From contig OW203734.1 in assembly GCA_934045075.1 (NCBI GenBank), forward strand, positions 8,033,516-8,097,515: a DNA stretch of 64,000 nt. The letters are read 5' to 3'. A program made the translations under genes and the position numbers. Each line of letters starts with the position of its first letter. The stretch's first letter is position 1. This document shows positions 19,830 through 31,149 of this stretch, in pieces. The notes beneath the pieces are model-generated. The model worked only from the letters and a program-made list of their open reading frames with translations, searched no databases and was not told the DNA's origin. The DNA comes from Yponomeuta sedellus. Taxonomy: Eukaryota; Arthropoda; Insecta; Lepidoptera; Yponomeutidae.

Positions 19830-21110
19830 TAGAGTACTATCATGTAAATCTATAGAATAACTCAATGCACAGTGGTGACTATTGATTTCAAAGCTGGAAA
19901 TCCCTTCTCTGTTGCCAATTTAGCCAACGATCAATTTGGAATTCGAGTATTTTCCTTTTCTGGGAAAACCAACATTGTTTCCAATTTCAAATTTAAACAG
20001 GCGCAAAATCGTCACCGGAAACCGCATTGAGTCGTTGGGGGAGTCTTTGTTTTTGAAATTCGAACGTCTCTCGATTGGCTGTTTACAGCGGGGGCACGCG
20101 CGTTTGCTCCAAAACGGAGTGTCCATTTAAGTGCTGTTTGGGACAATGTTGCCACACTTAAAATAGATATAAGAGGGCAATATTTCATATTACCGCTAGC
20201 TGTGAAGTAAAATATCGCAAGGAGTGGAGTTTTTTTTCGCTGCTTTTTTCACTACACTATCCACTACACTACGGCCCGTAGGCAGCGGCTTTCACTTTCA
20301 TGGTACATTGTACTTTGACATTCAGCAAACAGAATGTAAATTCTTTATACGTTAAAATAAATTGAATAGGTAGGTACCTACTGGAGGGGTAATTTCTGAC
20401 AAACAAAATAAAATATTGGAGAGCACTTTTTTTTATTCAAGTTTTGCGGTAAATTATGTGGTGATAGTAACAAGTAGGTCCACAGTTAAATTTTTGTTGC
20501 AAAAACGACTTTAACGTGCCTGATTAGGGTGCACGTGTGTAAATGTTTTTTCAGACACTGAACTATACATATACTTAACTGTATAACACACAACGTTTCT
20601 CAAATGGTCTGTATTTATATGAAGGTGTACATAGCAGTGGCAATGTTTTCTAGTATGGAAAATAATTTGCGGATTTAGTACAGGTGTACTGCTACACAGA
20701 AAACATAACGTATTGACAACTCAACCGCGATACACTTTATACGTGAACACTTCAGTCATTCAAGCCATCGTTTCTCAAGTCCCCTTAAATCTAATATATA
20801 GTTACCACCAATACGTATGATAGGATTCCATGATTTCCATTTATAACTTTAAATATCAAAGCATTTAATTAGTTAATTGTTTTACATAGATCGGGAAAAC
20901 ATAACAAGTGCTGCGGCCAGACACACGAACAGCACTCGTTCACAAGCATAACGCAGAGGTCAGCCATAATCAGTCTCAGCCATTTTGGAGGGAAATAGAT
21001 GACCCTTTGTGAAGTTTAAACTTTTGTCAAATATTAGCAGTACTACCACGTACGAGCTTCGAAGGAAATCGTTAGGAAAAGCTAGCGTCTGAAGGCTTAA
21101 AATTCTTCCG
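19830..21110. other. Mostly unlabelled non-coding DNA
   Basis: Within it, 20225-20320 (GCTGC..TTTTTTCACTAC...ACGGCCCGTAGGCAGCGGCT) resembles 58105-58165 and is a small dispersed repeat. No coding support. Confidence 0.4.
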
Positions 21111-21116
21111 CGCATC

Positions 21117-21156
21117 GTACAATGGCCCAACTATGAGCCTAAGTGCAGACATCCCA
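21117..21156 (+). repeat. 3' UTR stub of RNase-H type LINE
   Basis: GTACAATGGCCCAACTATGAG then CTAAGTGCAGA, matching the UTR at 56.42 kb in the opposite orientation. Confidence 0.5.
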
Positions 21157-21685
21157 GGTCTAACTAACCCTTTAGTTCCTACGTAGAACACTAAATCACT
21201 CTGAAATATCACGAGAACGAATGAGTCTTCAGGGAAAATCCTGGATGCTTTACGGAACGTAGAGAAACAAACTAGAAGCGATTTTCATAATAAATCGATT
21301 TGTCGGACGTTCGACACACGACGCCAGCGCCATCGGTTACATTGAGACAAACCATACGCCGGATTCCGTCCGACTTGCTCACTCTACCGCGTTGGACAAC
21401 ATGGGAGGGGACTATCTATGCAGCCTATGCACAGAGCCTTGGCGCCAGGAGTTACTAACTAGGGCCACCAGTGGAATAAAGTTATTATTGTAAAACGATA
21501 TGGACTTATTATAAAACGTTGGCGCTAGTTAGCACCCACCAGCGCCTTAAGGTTTTAAGTATGTAACGGTGTAAACCTCTATACACTATTTTTTATTTCT
21601 TTTTAATTATGTCACACGTTTAGAGATTTTTATCATTACCTACTACTTTACATCTTGGCTAGATCTGACTATTTTCCATGCTATC
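21157..21685. other. Non-coding stretch
   Basis: No gene or recognised repeat. CpG content is higher around 21290-21480. Confidence 0.4.
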
Positions 21686-21689
21686 GTAT

Positions 21690-22055
21690 CGTTATCAACC
21701 GTTGTATGTGCCCACTGCGGGGGCACGGGTCTCTTACTGCATTGCAGGAAGGTAAGGCCATACTTCACCGCGGGGGCCAAGTCCGGGTTGGGTCGGTTGA
21801 TTGTAAGACAGTGGCGGGCCTTACTGTCAGAAGTTATCAAGCCGCCCATAAGGCCTCTGACATGGCTTAACGACTGTAATTATATGACAGCCGGCAGCAA
21901 CGGCTTAACGTGCCTTGCTGAGCACGGAAGCGCTCGGAAAAATGCCGCTAGCGGTAGTCACGGGACGCTCAGCCATCCTGTACTTGACCACGCCTGTTGT
22001 TACTTAACCAAGTAACTGATTCCAATCACTCGGTTAACCTAGGCCACGAGCGCTT
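21690..22055 (+). repeat. Family B repeat, near full length
   Basis: The most complete forward copy, from ATCGTTATCAACCGTTGTAT to TAGGCCACGAGCGCTT. It defines the consensus order used for the other copies. Its 68-75 aa frames are repeat shadows. Confidence 0.85.
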
Positions 22056-22194
22056 TTTTTACATGCTAATTCCGTTTTTATCCAGTTTTCTGTTATTTAT
22101 TATAAACATAAAATAAATAAAACAGTATAAATAAAGCAGAAAGCTAAATTCGTTCCAGTTTTATTATTTATAAAAGTTCTACAACACTACAAGT

Positions 22195-22330
22195 AGCCTT
22201 CACGTACGTAAAATACGTCCTTTTGCAGGGCACATGCCTTCTCTCAGAGATAAAGTATTACCTACCACGCGTACCTACTGTGAATTGGGAATTTCAAGCG
22301 AAGATATATTTGAACACCTCAGGACATCAG
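22195..22330 (-). repeat. Family C SINE tail
   Basis: TTTGCAGGGCACATGCCTTCTC then CTACCACGCGTACC and the GAACACCTCAG block. Confidence 0.6.
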
Positions 22331-22635
22331 GTATCCTCTTGATGTTTTCGTTTATGGTTAACAAGGACAGGTGTGGTGTGAAGTTTTATAATAAAAAAAA
22401 AAACATTTTTTAAAACACTGCTCAAATGCAGTATAGTATGTGGTAAGGACAAAAACGACACTTGCAATTTACCTGTAGAGCTATTGAATGTCAAGCCGTT
22501 GAATGTCAAGCTTGTAATAAAATTTGGTGTAGTCGACAGTAATCCACAATGGTACAAGAAATAACCCGATAAGGATACGTCTTAAACGGGTAAGACGGTA
22601 AACCGTCGTTAAACTAAAATAAGATAATCCTAAAA

Positions 22636-22680
22636 ACTTATTTAGAGGCTAAAATCGAATAATAAACCTATTTAGATAAT
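22636..22680 (-). repeat. Family A SINE 3'-end fragments
   Basis: Two partial copies of ACCTATTTAGAGGCTAAAA lie side by side. Confidence 0.5.
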
Positions 22681-23402
22681 CTGACAACAAATGCTATTTG
22701 TAAACAAAAAGAAGAAAGATAAAGAAGAAAAAATAGAAGAAGATGGTATGTAAACACCTCCGGTGTAAACTAGCCATCTGATTTCCTCACGATGTTTTCC
22801 TTCAAAGCGTGTGGTTTAGATACTATAAATTTAAAAATATAGGTAGGTACCTACCTTATAAAAAAATATATTAGTACATGCCGTGATTGTCCTAACACAC
22901 GAGAAGTGAGCATTATACCGAGTCCCACCCCACCATTTATTTAATTTGTCAACATGAAGTGGGCTGATATTAGCCAACATTTTACAAAGTCGCAACACCA
23001 TAAGCCTCCTCCTAAGTCCCCACCGCGTTACTCAACACTTTCCTATAAACCTCTCTGGCTTCGATCTATTTTGGTGAAAATAAAATAAATATCGACGCAC
23101 GCGCCAACCGCAGTGGTCGGACGACACGAGTCACGCGACGCTCAAATATAGAACCACTTGATAACGTTTTAAAGAAATAAATTCTGCGGTAAGCAGCGCC
23201 ACTTAGCTGCTTTAACGCTGCATATATTATAGCTGCAATAGTTCAGCTGCAACACAGCGAAAAATTGACTTAGTTTTGCATAGTGAAAAGACCTTTTTTA
23301 GTGGAGCCAATTAAAGCTCGCAAGTCAACAGTATCAATCATTTTATATTTTGCTATGTGCCATCTGTATTGGAGCTGTTATGTTAGATGACATCTGTAAC
23401 AT

Positions 23403-23640
23403 AAAAATGAAATGAAAAGGTTTTATTTAAAGTAGCGCAAAAGCTGCGGCTTAGTGAATGTTATAAGTCAAACTAGGTGTCCATTTCAAAATCTTGATCA
23501 TATTGGAGAAAAATTGGGACAAAAAACTGCAAACTTAGTCTTTTCAAACTTCTTAACTAACAGACTTTACATAATTATTATGAAACAAAGAACTCATGCA
23601 TTGTACTGGCTTTATATAATTCTAGACATCATTGTCATCT
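23403..23640 (-). repeat. Family N retroelement 3' end
   Basis: Reverse of the 8672 and 61525 copies, with the AAATGAAATGAAAAGGTTTT tail at its left edge. Confidence 0.65.
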
Positions 23641-23751
23641 AAATAATCCTTTATGTTATAGTAGCCCTTTTGGCACAAAGTGTACTTAACACATTTTTTG
23701 AACCGCGTAGGTATATCTTTAAGTTACCGATATATCAGTAAGTTTAAGATA

Positions 23752-24188
23752 TTTAAAAACCTATTTAGAGGCTAAAAATTTCACCCATGCCGGGATTCGA
23801 ACCCGCAACCTCTGGCTATCCGTGCCAGCGCTCTTCCAATTGAGCCAATGGGCGACTCACCGGCATCAGTTAAATTTCGAACCTCTTTAGACTATTCTCT
23901 GTTTTACGTATAGGCAGCGACATCTGGCTTAAGCAAATTGCATCATTTACAGCCCCGACTTCCTACTTTGCAGTTAGGTTTTTACATCGGAACGATATCA
24001 CTGTAAAAAAAAACCTATTTAGAGGCTAAAAATTTCACCCATGCCGGGATTCGAACCCGCAACCTCTGCCTATCCGTGCCAGCGCTCTTCCAATTGAGCC
24101 AATGTTTAAGGTTTTTAAATTTGTCCTTAGCACGGGTGTGCATTAAGTGCATTAGTGCATTAAAAATAAAAATAGTATAAGTTTAATA
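23752..24188. repeat. Family A tRNA-SINE cluster (A4)
   Basis: Two reverse-oriented SINEs lie head to tail (first 23752-23996, nearly full length; second 24001-24108). They are joined to a forward tail (24109-24186: GGTTTTTAAATTTGTCC..GCACGGG..AATAGTATAAG). The reversed A box (CTCTTCCAATTGAGCCAATG) and B box (GGATTCGAACCCG) are intact in both. Confidence 0.85.
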
Positions 24189-24256
24189 TAACTTCAGGGA
24201 TTTACTATAGAAGCGTATACCATGCCCCATAAAGGATGTATTAACAGCTCTTATTA

Positions 24257-24505
24257 CAAACCTATTTAGAGGCTAAAATTTCCACCCATGCGTTCACATC
24301 CGTGTCAGCACTCTTTCCAACTGAGCTAATGGGCGACTCACCGGCATCAGTGAAATCTCGAACCTCTTTACAATATTCTCTGTATTACGTACAGGCAGCG
24401 ACATCTGACTGAAGTAATTTGCATCACTTGCAGCCCCGAGTACCTACTTTGTTAGTTAGGTTGAGTAGTTAGGTTTTACATCGGAATGATATCGCTCCTA
24501 TTAAG
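24257..24505 (-). repeat. Family A tRNA-SINE (A5), B box deleted
   Basis: Full leader and A-box region; the B box has been lost (CCCATGCGTTCACATCCG). Confidence 0.75.
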
Positions 24506-24559
24506 TGCACCAAATCCTGAAAGATTCTAAGTGTGTGACCGTCAAATTCCATACTGATT

Positions 24560-25170
24560 GCTATCGCAAACGTCAGGATTCCTACAGAATTTGGTGTACA
24601 TAGTTAGGCCCCTGAGTAAAGTGCGTGTATGTGTGCAAATACTGATGTGTCTGTTAATGCGTGATGCCATGAGGGAGACCTATCCCTTGGGCGTCCCTAT
24701 CTCCCTATCTCTCTCCCTTGGGCGTCAAATGGCTGATGATGATGACGATGATGAATGCGTGCATAAGAGAGCTCTTACGTAACTTCTTCACTGTATGGAC
24801 GTCTCCGATTTAATCTACTCTGAACTGTCAAATTTTAATCAAATTTGACATCTTTTTTTAAAACTATTTTAATGTTTTCGTGATTACAACACATCATTGG
24901 GTTTCTTTAGATAAACAATCCACTCCTTCGCATAGTAATCCTTGAAAGCTTTTTATCGAATCTAAAAACAAACTTACCTGATATGAAAGTAAAAATTCAA
25001 AAATATATTGCTGAGATATCGTTTATGAAATTGTGTTTCTTTTGAAAAGAGACTACTCTTGCGCGTTTGCCTATTCGAAAAGTTTCCATACTGAGTTTGG
25101 GCATCTCAACGGTTTCGAACTCAGATCATAGAAAGAAGATCTGAGGTTTCGAAGAGTCAAAATATTTATG
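24560..25170. other. Non-coding stretch with a LINE-like GATGAT tail
   Basis: CCCTTGGGCGTC is duplicated at 24685-24725 and followed by GCTGATGATGATGACGATGATG, a tail style used by RTE-like LINEs. The rest is unlabelled. Confidence 0.35.
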
Positions 25171-25177
25171 TATTCTA

Positions 25178-25445
25178 CTTCAGCCGTGGCTGAGGTGGCA
25201 GCGGAGCGGTAGAACGTCGGCTTCTGATTCAAGAGGTCATTGGTTCGAATTCCGGCATGTACCAATTACATTGTCTTCTAAGTTACGTACATTTGTGAAT
25301 TTGTAGTAACAATACAAGTCGGTGTAGGTGAAGAAAACCTCGTGGGGAAACTCGAGTGACAGAGGTGTTCACATACGTCAGCGCTTAAAATTGCCAATCC
25401 GCGGTGGGCCCGCGAGGTGATAAGCCCATACTCTCTCTTTGAAAA
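25178..25445 (+). repeat. Family C tRNA-SINE, near full length
   Basis: The tRNA-like head (GGCAGCGGAGCGGTAGAACG as A-box region, GGTTCGAATTCC as B box) is followed by the ACATTTGTGAATTTGTAGTA, AAAACCTCGTGGGG and CAGCGCTTAAAATTGCCAATCC body. The 88-aa frame on the other strand is a shadow. Confidence 0.7.
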
Positions 25446-26295
25446 AAGGTATGTGATCTACAGTGAGAAGTATATAGACAGCATTATTATAGTGGCTGAA
25501 AACATTTGATATCATCAAACCCAAGGGGACTCGTACATAATAATGTCGCTGATTCATGTCCAAAATACTACATTCAGCGCTGAAGCAGTCGGTATCTGTT
25601 CGTTCAAAAGTTATGTTTAACGTCCGGTGGTAAGTGCGTTCCATATTTAAAATTCAAACTGTAATGGAATGCGATTCGGGATTTGTTTTACGAGTCTATT
25701 GGTTGGTCGATGACGAGTTTCCTGTCATTCGAATTTTGAATAAGACGTTGAATGTGGCTTTTGAATGTTTCTTTTACAGGATTATTTTCAAGCCTGTATT
25801 TCTTAGCCATATGAATATGATTGAGCATTTCGCTGAGCGAATAGTGCCTACCGAAATTTTACCTTACAATTTTTCCTTGAAAATTTGGACTAGCTTAGAC
25901 AGTATTTTTGAAGTGTGTAAGATTTCATGCTTTTTTTAAATGTGTTAATTATAAAAGAAACAAAATTTTAAGACTTTCCTCCAATTCAATTCAAATAGTC
26001 ACATTCAAACTAAAAAAAAAAGGAAAACTTTAAGTGAGTGTTTCAGAAGAGGAGAGAAGAGGCCTTTTTATAAACAAAACCGTAAAGCTTCATTCAGGTT
26101 CACTTTTTTGCCCCAACGAAATTGCATCAAAAGTCAGAACTCTACAAAAGAGCTGAAAGTAAGTCCCAATAGCCGGTTTCACATTGAACAATTACTGCAA
26201 CGACACGACCTCTTAAAACGGACTCATCAATATTTTTGCTCATACCATATTGCCGTATACATGTGTAAGCGAAATGCAAATAGATTTTGAGTTCC
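25446..26295. other. Non-coding stretch
   Basis: A 101-aa frame at 25634-25939 has no recognisable motif, and no splice or codon evidence supports it. Confidence 0.4.
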
Positions 26296-26299
26296 TTTC

Positions 26300-26520
26300 T
26301 TGAATAAACCATAGCTACGAATGCTACATCGAGTCCCAGGAGCTACCACCAATCAAGTCTGATTTTCAATCCGGGCATGTACATTACTTTGATTTTGTTT
26401 ATATTCGAAGTTACACCTGCGAATTTGCAGTCGCAATACCACACGCCAACACGTGAAGTAAAACGTCGTGAGAAAACCCGTGATTTAGTTGACTCTGCAC
26501 GTATTCCGCCCGCTTGTCTC
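26300..26520 (+). repeat. Family C-like SINE, diverged
   Basis: CGGGCATGTACATTACTTTG, then GCGAATTTGCAGTCGCAATA, GTGAAGTAAAACGTCGTGAG in family C order; B box damaged. Confidence 0.5.
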
Positions 26521-26561
26521 TCCAGTGGTACTCGTAGATCGACTGAGCTAACCTAAGCAGT

Positions 26562-26645
26562 TTGTCGCGGATCGTCAACCCACCTCGTGGGAAGGCGTCC
26601 TACACTACGTTTGCCGAGTCGAGGTCTCCACGTAGATCCCCTTAT
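26562..26645 (-). pseudogene. RTE-like LINE C-terminal fragment
   Basis: The minus strand reads WRPRLGKRSVGRLPTRWVDD, the conserved GRRSVGRPPTRWxDD landmark near the C terminus of RTE-type proteins. Only about 25 codons remain. The plus-strand 61-aa frame over it is a shadow. Confidence 0.55.
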
Positions 26646-26869
26646 TACGTAGATGCAAAAGCCAAAGTTTTCATACTACTCCGACGATATCGTTCAGCTA
26701 CCGTAATCTTTCAATTGGAAAGCGACCGTAGAGATCGATTGAGGTAATTGTACGTTGCAGGGATGCGCACTGCTCAGACACTAATTGGGCCGCTGGTTCT
26801 GTTTTGTTTGCAGCTATTTAAGTCCTGCATTTAAGTCCCATTGCACCTCTTATATCAAGCGCCGACTTG

Positions 26870-27030
26870 GTCTATAGGTGTGGCATAAAAAGTCAGTATG
26901 ACCACTGACCTTTAGTTTGCCTTGAAATATTAAGAGAGATAAGCAGGATAAGCTCGCCTTTGTACATGTTATTTTTTATGTAATGTCCTATTTAATGTTT
27001 CGTGTGCAATAAAGTTTAACAATAATAATT
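26870..27030 (+). repeat. Probable retroelement 3' end
   Basis: Ends in GTGTGCAATAAAGTTTAACAATAATAA, a poly(A) signal plus short AAT tail with no gene upstream. Confidence 0.35.
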
Positions 27031-27071
27031 AATATAGATCAGATACAAACATCATACAAAGAGAGACTCAA

Positions 27072-27245
27072 ACGGGTGGGGGTGGGTAGCAGCGCCCCCT
27101 GCAGTACAATTCTACCAAACTGCGATCCCCAACCCGCATGCCCAGCTTGAGGATTATGGGCATTACCCCCTAATGATGGCACAACCTTGCGCTCATTAGG
27201 GGAGGGCTATGTCCAGCAGTGGACTAATATAGCCTGAAGAAGAAG
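27072..27245 (+). repeat. RTE-like LINE 3' end (family J)
   Basis: Nearly collinear with 11090-11275: GCAGCGCCCCCTGCAGTAC ... GGAGGGCTATGTCCAGCAGTG ... and a GAAGAAGAAG tail. Confidence 0.65.
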
Positions 27246-27407
27246 AAGAGACAGGTACAAACATCAACAAATGTATCCCGGAGGGGTAGACGGAGAGCAT
27301 AAAACGAAAGGTTTGCCGAATTAGCACGGCTACGGTTCTGCAACGTACCTTCATCAAGGTACCGTCCGCTTCATCAAGATTGGGCAATAATGATTTTTAA
27401 GATAAGT

Positions 27408-27530
27408 AGCTTATAAACGTCCCACTGCAGGGTACCGGCCTTCTCCCAGAGAGAGAGTATAAGCTTAATTGCCACGCGTATCCACTGCGGATTTGTAATT
27501 TCAAGCGCTGAGATATTTGAAAACTTTGAA
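27408..27530 (-). repeat. Family C SINE tail
   Basis: GTCCCACTGCAGGGTACCGGCC, GAGAGAGTATAAGC, CCACGCGTATCC, then the TTTGAAA body. Confidence 0.7.
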
Positions 27531-27654
27531 TGATTTATTATTTAAAGTAAAGTAAAAATATGTTTATTGCTCATAACTTATATTTAGGTACATTTCCAGC
27601 GGCACCCACACTAGGAGACCCCGTGTCATGGGTACCAGTTTTTCACACTACGAG

Positions 27655-27787
27655 TATGTATATAATTTCACTGATGCTGGTTAGTCGCCCATTACTCAGC
27701 TGGGAGAGCCCTAGCATGGTTAGCCAGAGGTCGCGGGTCGAGTCCCGGTATGGGTGGAATTTTTAGCCCCTAAATAGGTTTTTAAAA
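27655..27787 (+). repeat. Family A tRNA-SINE (A6), 5'-truncated
   Basis: Forward copy: A-box region ACTCAGCTGGGAGAGC, B box GGGTCGAGTCCC, and the 3' end CTAAATAGGTTTTTAAAA. Confidence 0.75.
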
Positions 27788-28464
27788 CTTATAATCTATA
27801 ACAAAAATTATTCCATAAAATTACTTATTTAAAAAAAAACTTCCACACAACACAATCACTTGTTCTGGTCCCAAACAAGTACAACCTGTGCAAGGATATC
27901 ACAAATATGAAAATACATCCGGCCTGAGGCATAAATTTACAGTTATTACGTAATCGTCTCTCAGGTATTTTTTTAACAGTCTTGCAGCCACTTTTCACAT
28001 TATACTGCAAGAATCCTCGTGGATCGACTGTGGCTGTACAAAATATCAGTGGTACAGCGAGAATAAACTTCCGGTTTTCCCTGAAAGGCTCTAAAAAAGA
28101 GAAAAAGTTGTCGCCAACTTCAGTCAGGAGCGGGCACATGAAGAAGACAACAACTTTGCATAACAAACTACCTTCAATAGGAAGTTCAGCTTAGCAACCA
28201 ACTCTGCCATTAACCAGCCACACATTCAAATACAATAATTATGAGAGTGAGACAATGACGCTGGCATCCGAGCTGCGTACAATGTGTGCAGCTTCTTTGA
28301 GGGTGACCATAGGCTTGGGCAAAAATAAGAATGCCCAAGATTTGTAGTAAAGTTTAACATTACTAGATTTGGGAAATCATAGTTGTATCCTTTTTTTCTA
28401 GTTGTGCAATAAAGTGTTCTCTATCTCCATTTATATCTAAAGACCAACATTTTCTGAGGATTAC

Positions 28465-28571
28465 TCTAGTATAGGAGCCCGCCACTGTCTTACAGTCCTC
28501 CACCATACCAGGCTAGGCCTGTAGTGGAGCATGGTCTAACCTTCCTGCGATGCCGGAAGAGACCCGTACTG
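28465..28571 (-). repeat. Family B repeat split by the Harbinger element (left part)
   Basis: Reverse-oriented family B up to GAGACCCG. The repeat resumes after the Harbinger element at 33376 (TACTCCAGCAGTGGGGACAA) and ends near 33425. The rejoined order matches intact copies. Confidence 0.8.
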
Positions 28572-28895
28572 GAATCACGAATAAATGAGGCACTTTCGTA
28601 GCGTTGTTCGATACGATACAAATGTATGGAAACTGAACAGCGCCAACGTGTTCACTTTTGGAACTAACAATTTGGTATCACGAATCGCCTATCGATTGTA
28701 GTATCGAATGCGTATAGATTCGAAACTAGTTAGCCCTACCATTTTGACATTTTTGCGATCACGAACAAAATTTGACGTATAGATTCGAGTGAAGTTCGAA
28801 CGTTAGCGGTAGATTATTTCGAAACTTTAATCACCCTAAATATTAAAGTGACTTCGGTGACGAAAGTGATTTGCAAAGATTTATATTAATTTAAA

Positions 28896-30499
28896 ATGCT
28901 CCGTGCGCCAAGGATTGCCCGTAGGCCTGCCCATTACTATTTTGCATGGCGTATGGTTGAAGAAGAACGCAGAAATCAAAGAGATTCGAGGTTTGTATAT
29001 TTCTAGGGTAGTAAATACAAACTATTTTGTTTATGAAATGTCGTAGGCTTATTTATTGGAGCTTATAATCCAATTCCAGAGAAGTATCGAGCAGAGTCCA
29101 ATTGCGGAGGACATTCGACCATACTGCTTTGACAGAAGCGGAATTTAGGTGTAGGTATCGCCTATCTACTCAGGCTTTCCAATTCCTCTGTGAGGAGTTG
29201 GAGGCAAAAACCACACTAAGAGCTTCACAAAGAATAAGCCTGAAACATAAGGTATGGAGACAAGTAATTTAATTTGAATTTCTGTTAAGTTATCCTATGA
29301 TCATTTTAACATAAGGTATTATTTTCAGGTATTGTGTGCATTATCATTTTATGCCACAGGATCATACCAGAGGGCTGTTGGTATGGGAAAATATGTTGGG
29401 CAATCAACCATCAGCAAATATGTAACTGAGGTTACAAATGCGCTGACATGCCCAGACATAGTCAACCAGCATATCCACTTTCCCACCACGATTCAAGAGA
29501 GGATCCAAACTAAACAAAGGTATACTTACTTACTAAACTAATCTTCTAAACAATTTGTGAAGTTAATTACCTCCATGAAAAGTTAAATAATATATTTACA
29601 GATTCTACACTAAGTTTGGAATACCGGGAGTCCTTGGTTGTGTCGATGGGTCCCACTTCCACATTTTCCAACCCAACAAGGCTGTGGAACATTTATTTTT
29701 TTGCAGAAAAAATTTCCATTCTTTGAATGTTCAAGTTGTAAGTTGTTTTTGGATAGGTACTATAAGGAAATTGAAGGAGTGTTATATAATTTTGACAATT
29801 GATGAAGTATACTTTTTTTACAGATCTGTGATAGTGATTGCAAAATTATAAATATTAATCCCAAATATGGTGGTGCGACCCATGATGCCTTTATCTGGGA
29901 AAACAGTCAAGTAAGAGACTTTATGGAAAACTTAAATAGGACTGGAGAGCAAGGATGGCTTTTGGGTAGGTACTTACCTAATTAATTCAACATTAGATTC
30001 TCAAATCCAATTTATTATTGCAATCATTAAATAAACATAGGTACATATATGTATAACAATGAGTATGAAACTATTTTTATTTCCAGGTGATTCAGGTTAT
30101 CCTCAAAGGCCTTGGCTTATGACGCCAATAAATGATGCTGCAGACGAAAGCCCTGAGGCCAAATACAACAGCATCCATGGGAAAGCGAGGGTTCTCATTG
30201 AAAACACATTTGGAAGACTCAAAAATCGATGGCGATGCCTCAACAAGGATCGCACACTACACTATGCTCCAGAAAAGTGTGCTAAAATAATAACCGCCTG
30301 TGCAGTTTTGCATAACATCGCCATCGATTATCAGGTCCCACTACCCGAGGAGGTTGAAACTGGTCCGCAGCAAGTCCAAGTTGTGGAAAGTGCAGCAGTG
30401 TGTGGGTCTAGACCGAGGGAGTCTTCTTCAGAAGACTTGGTTCTGGGAAGGGCGACACGACGTGCACTAGTGGAAAGACTTAACCATTTACATCGGTAA
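28896..30499 (+). CDS. PIF/Harbinger transposase (HARBI1-like), six exons
   Basis: This DDE transposase cuts and pastes the element, normally together with the Myb-like partner. Exons inferred from phase-consistent GT/AG sites are 28896-28990, 29080-29251, 29329-29519, 29602-29737, 29824-29965 and 30087-30499, giving 382 aa, close to the family's usual 350-400. The N-terminal part has EAEFRCRYRLSTQAFQFLCEEL and a helix-turn-helix region (KVLCALSFYATGSYQRAVG...STISKYV). The catalytic triad appears as D in GCVDGSHFHI, D in LLGDSGYPQRPWLM and E in LIENTFGRLKNRWR. The C-terminal CAVLHNIAID motif is standard. No stop interrupts any exon. An AATAAA lies at 30732. The start ATG is the first in frame and begins a short basic leader. 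The family call is secure; activity is not shown. Confidence 0.95.
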
Positions 30500-30618
30500 A
30501 TGTAAACATCGTGAGAGGAAACCTGCCCATCTATAGGTATCATCGGTAAATCTTTTTCAGCCTTCTCTATCATTAAATGTAAACATTGTGATAGGAAACC
30601 TACCCATCTAGGTATTTA
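30497..30618 (+). repeat. Tandem direct repeat in the transposase 3' UTR
   Basis: TAAATGTAAACATCGTGAGA and TAAATGTAAACATTGTGATA, each followed by GGAAACCT.CCCATCTA, lie about 76 bp apart. Confidence 0.8.
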
Positions 30619-31149
30619 ATAATTGTTTTGTATACTTATACATAATGTGTTATATTATATTGAATCTATATTTTAATACTTCATGTACTTACACTGTTGA
30701 ATTGTATGTAGTTGTGCCTACATAGTTGTACAATAAAGTAATATTGTATTGAATCTAGATTTCAGATGTAGGTGAAATTGTAAGTATGTTCTACATTCTA
30801 CAATATACTGCCTACAATGTAGTTATTACATAATATCTATTATTTAAATATTAATAACTAGAAACCTATGCAACCCGTCACAAGCTGTCCTGCGGGGTAA
30901 TTAAATGTTATATCATATTTATAAAATGTTTGTACAGTGTACAATGGTAAACATTAGTTATAATTGTAAGTTTACTGTAGTACCTGTAGTAAAAAAATAA
31001 GTTATAAAATGTTTGTACATACAATGGTTAACATTAAATTGGTTCTAAGGTTGCTCTTTTCAAATAAAATAAATTCAGAGTAGTAAAAAAACAAATTTTA
31101 TTTAAAATAAAACATTCTTTCATCTCAAACATACACAGACATACTTCTT

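Noticed and set aside
25634..25939. 101-aa open frame
   Set aside because: No motif, AT-rich chance frame; no splice signals that join it to anything.
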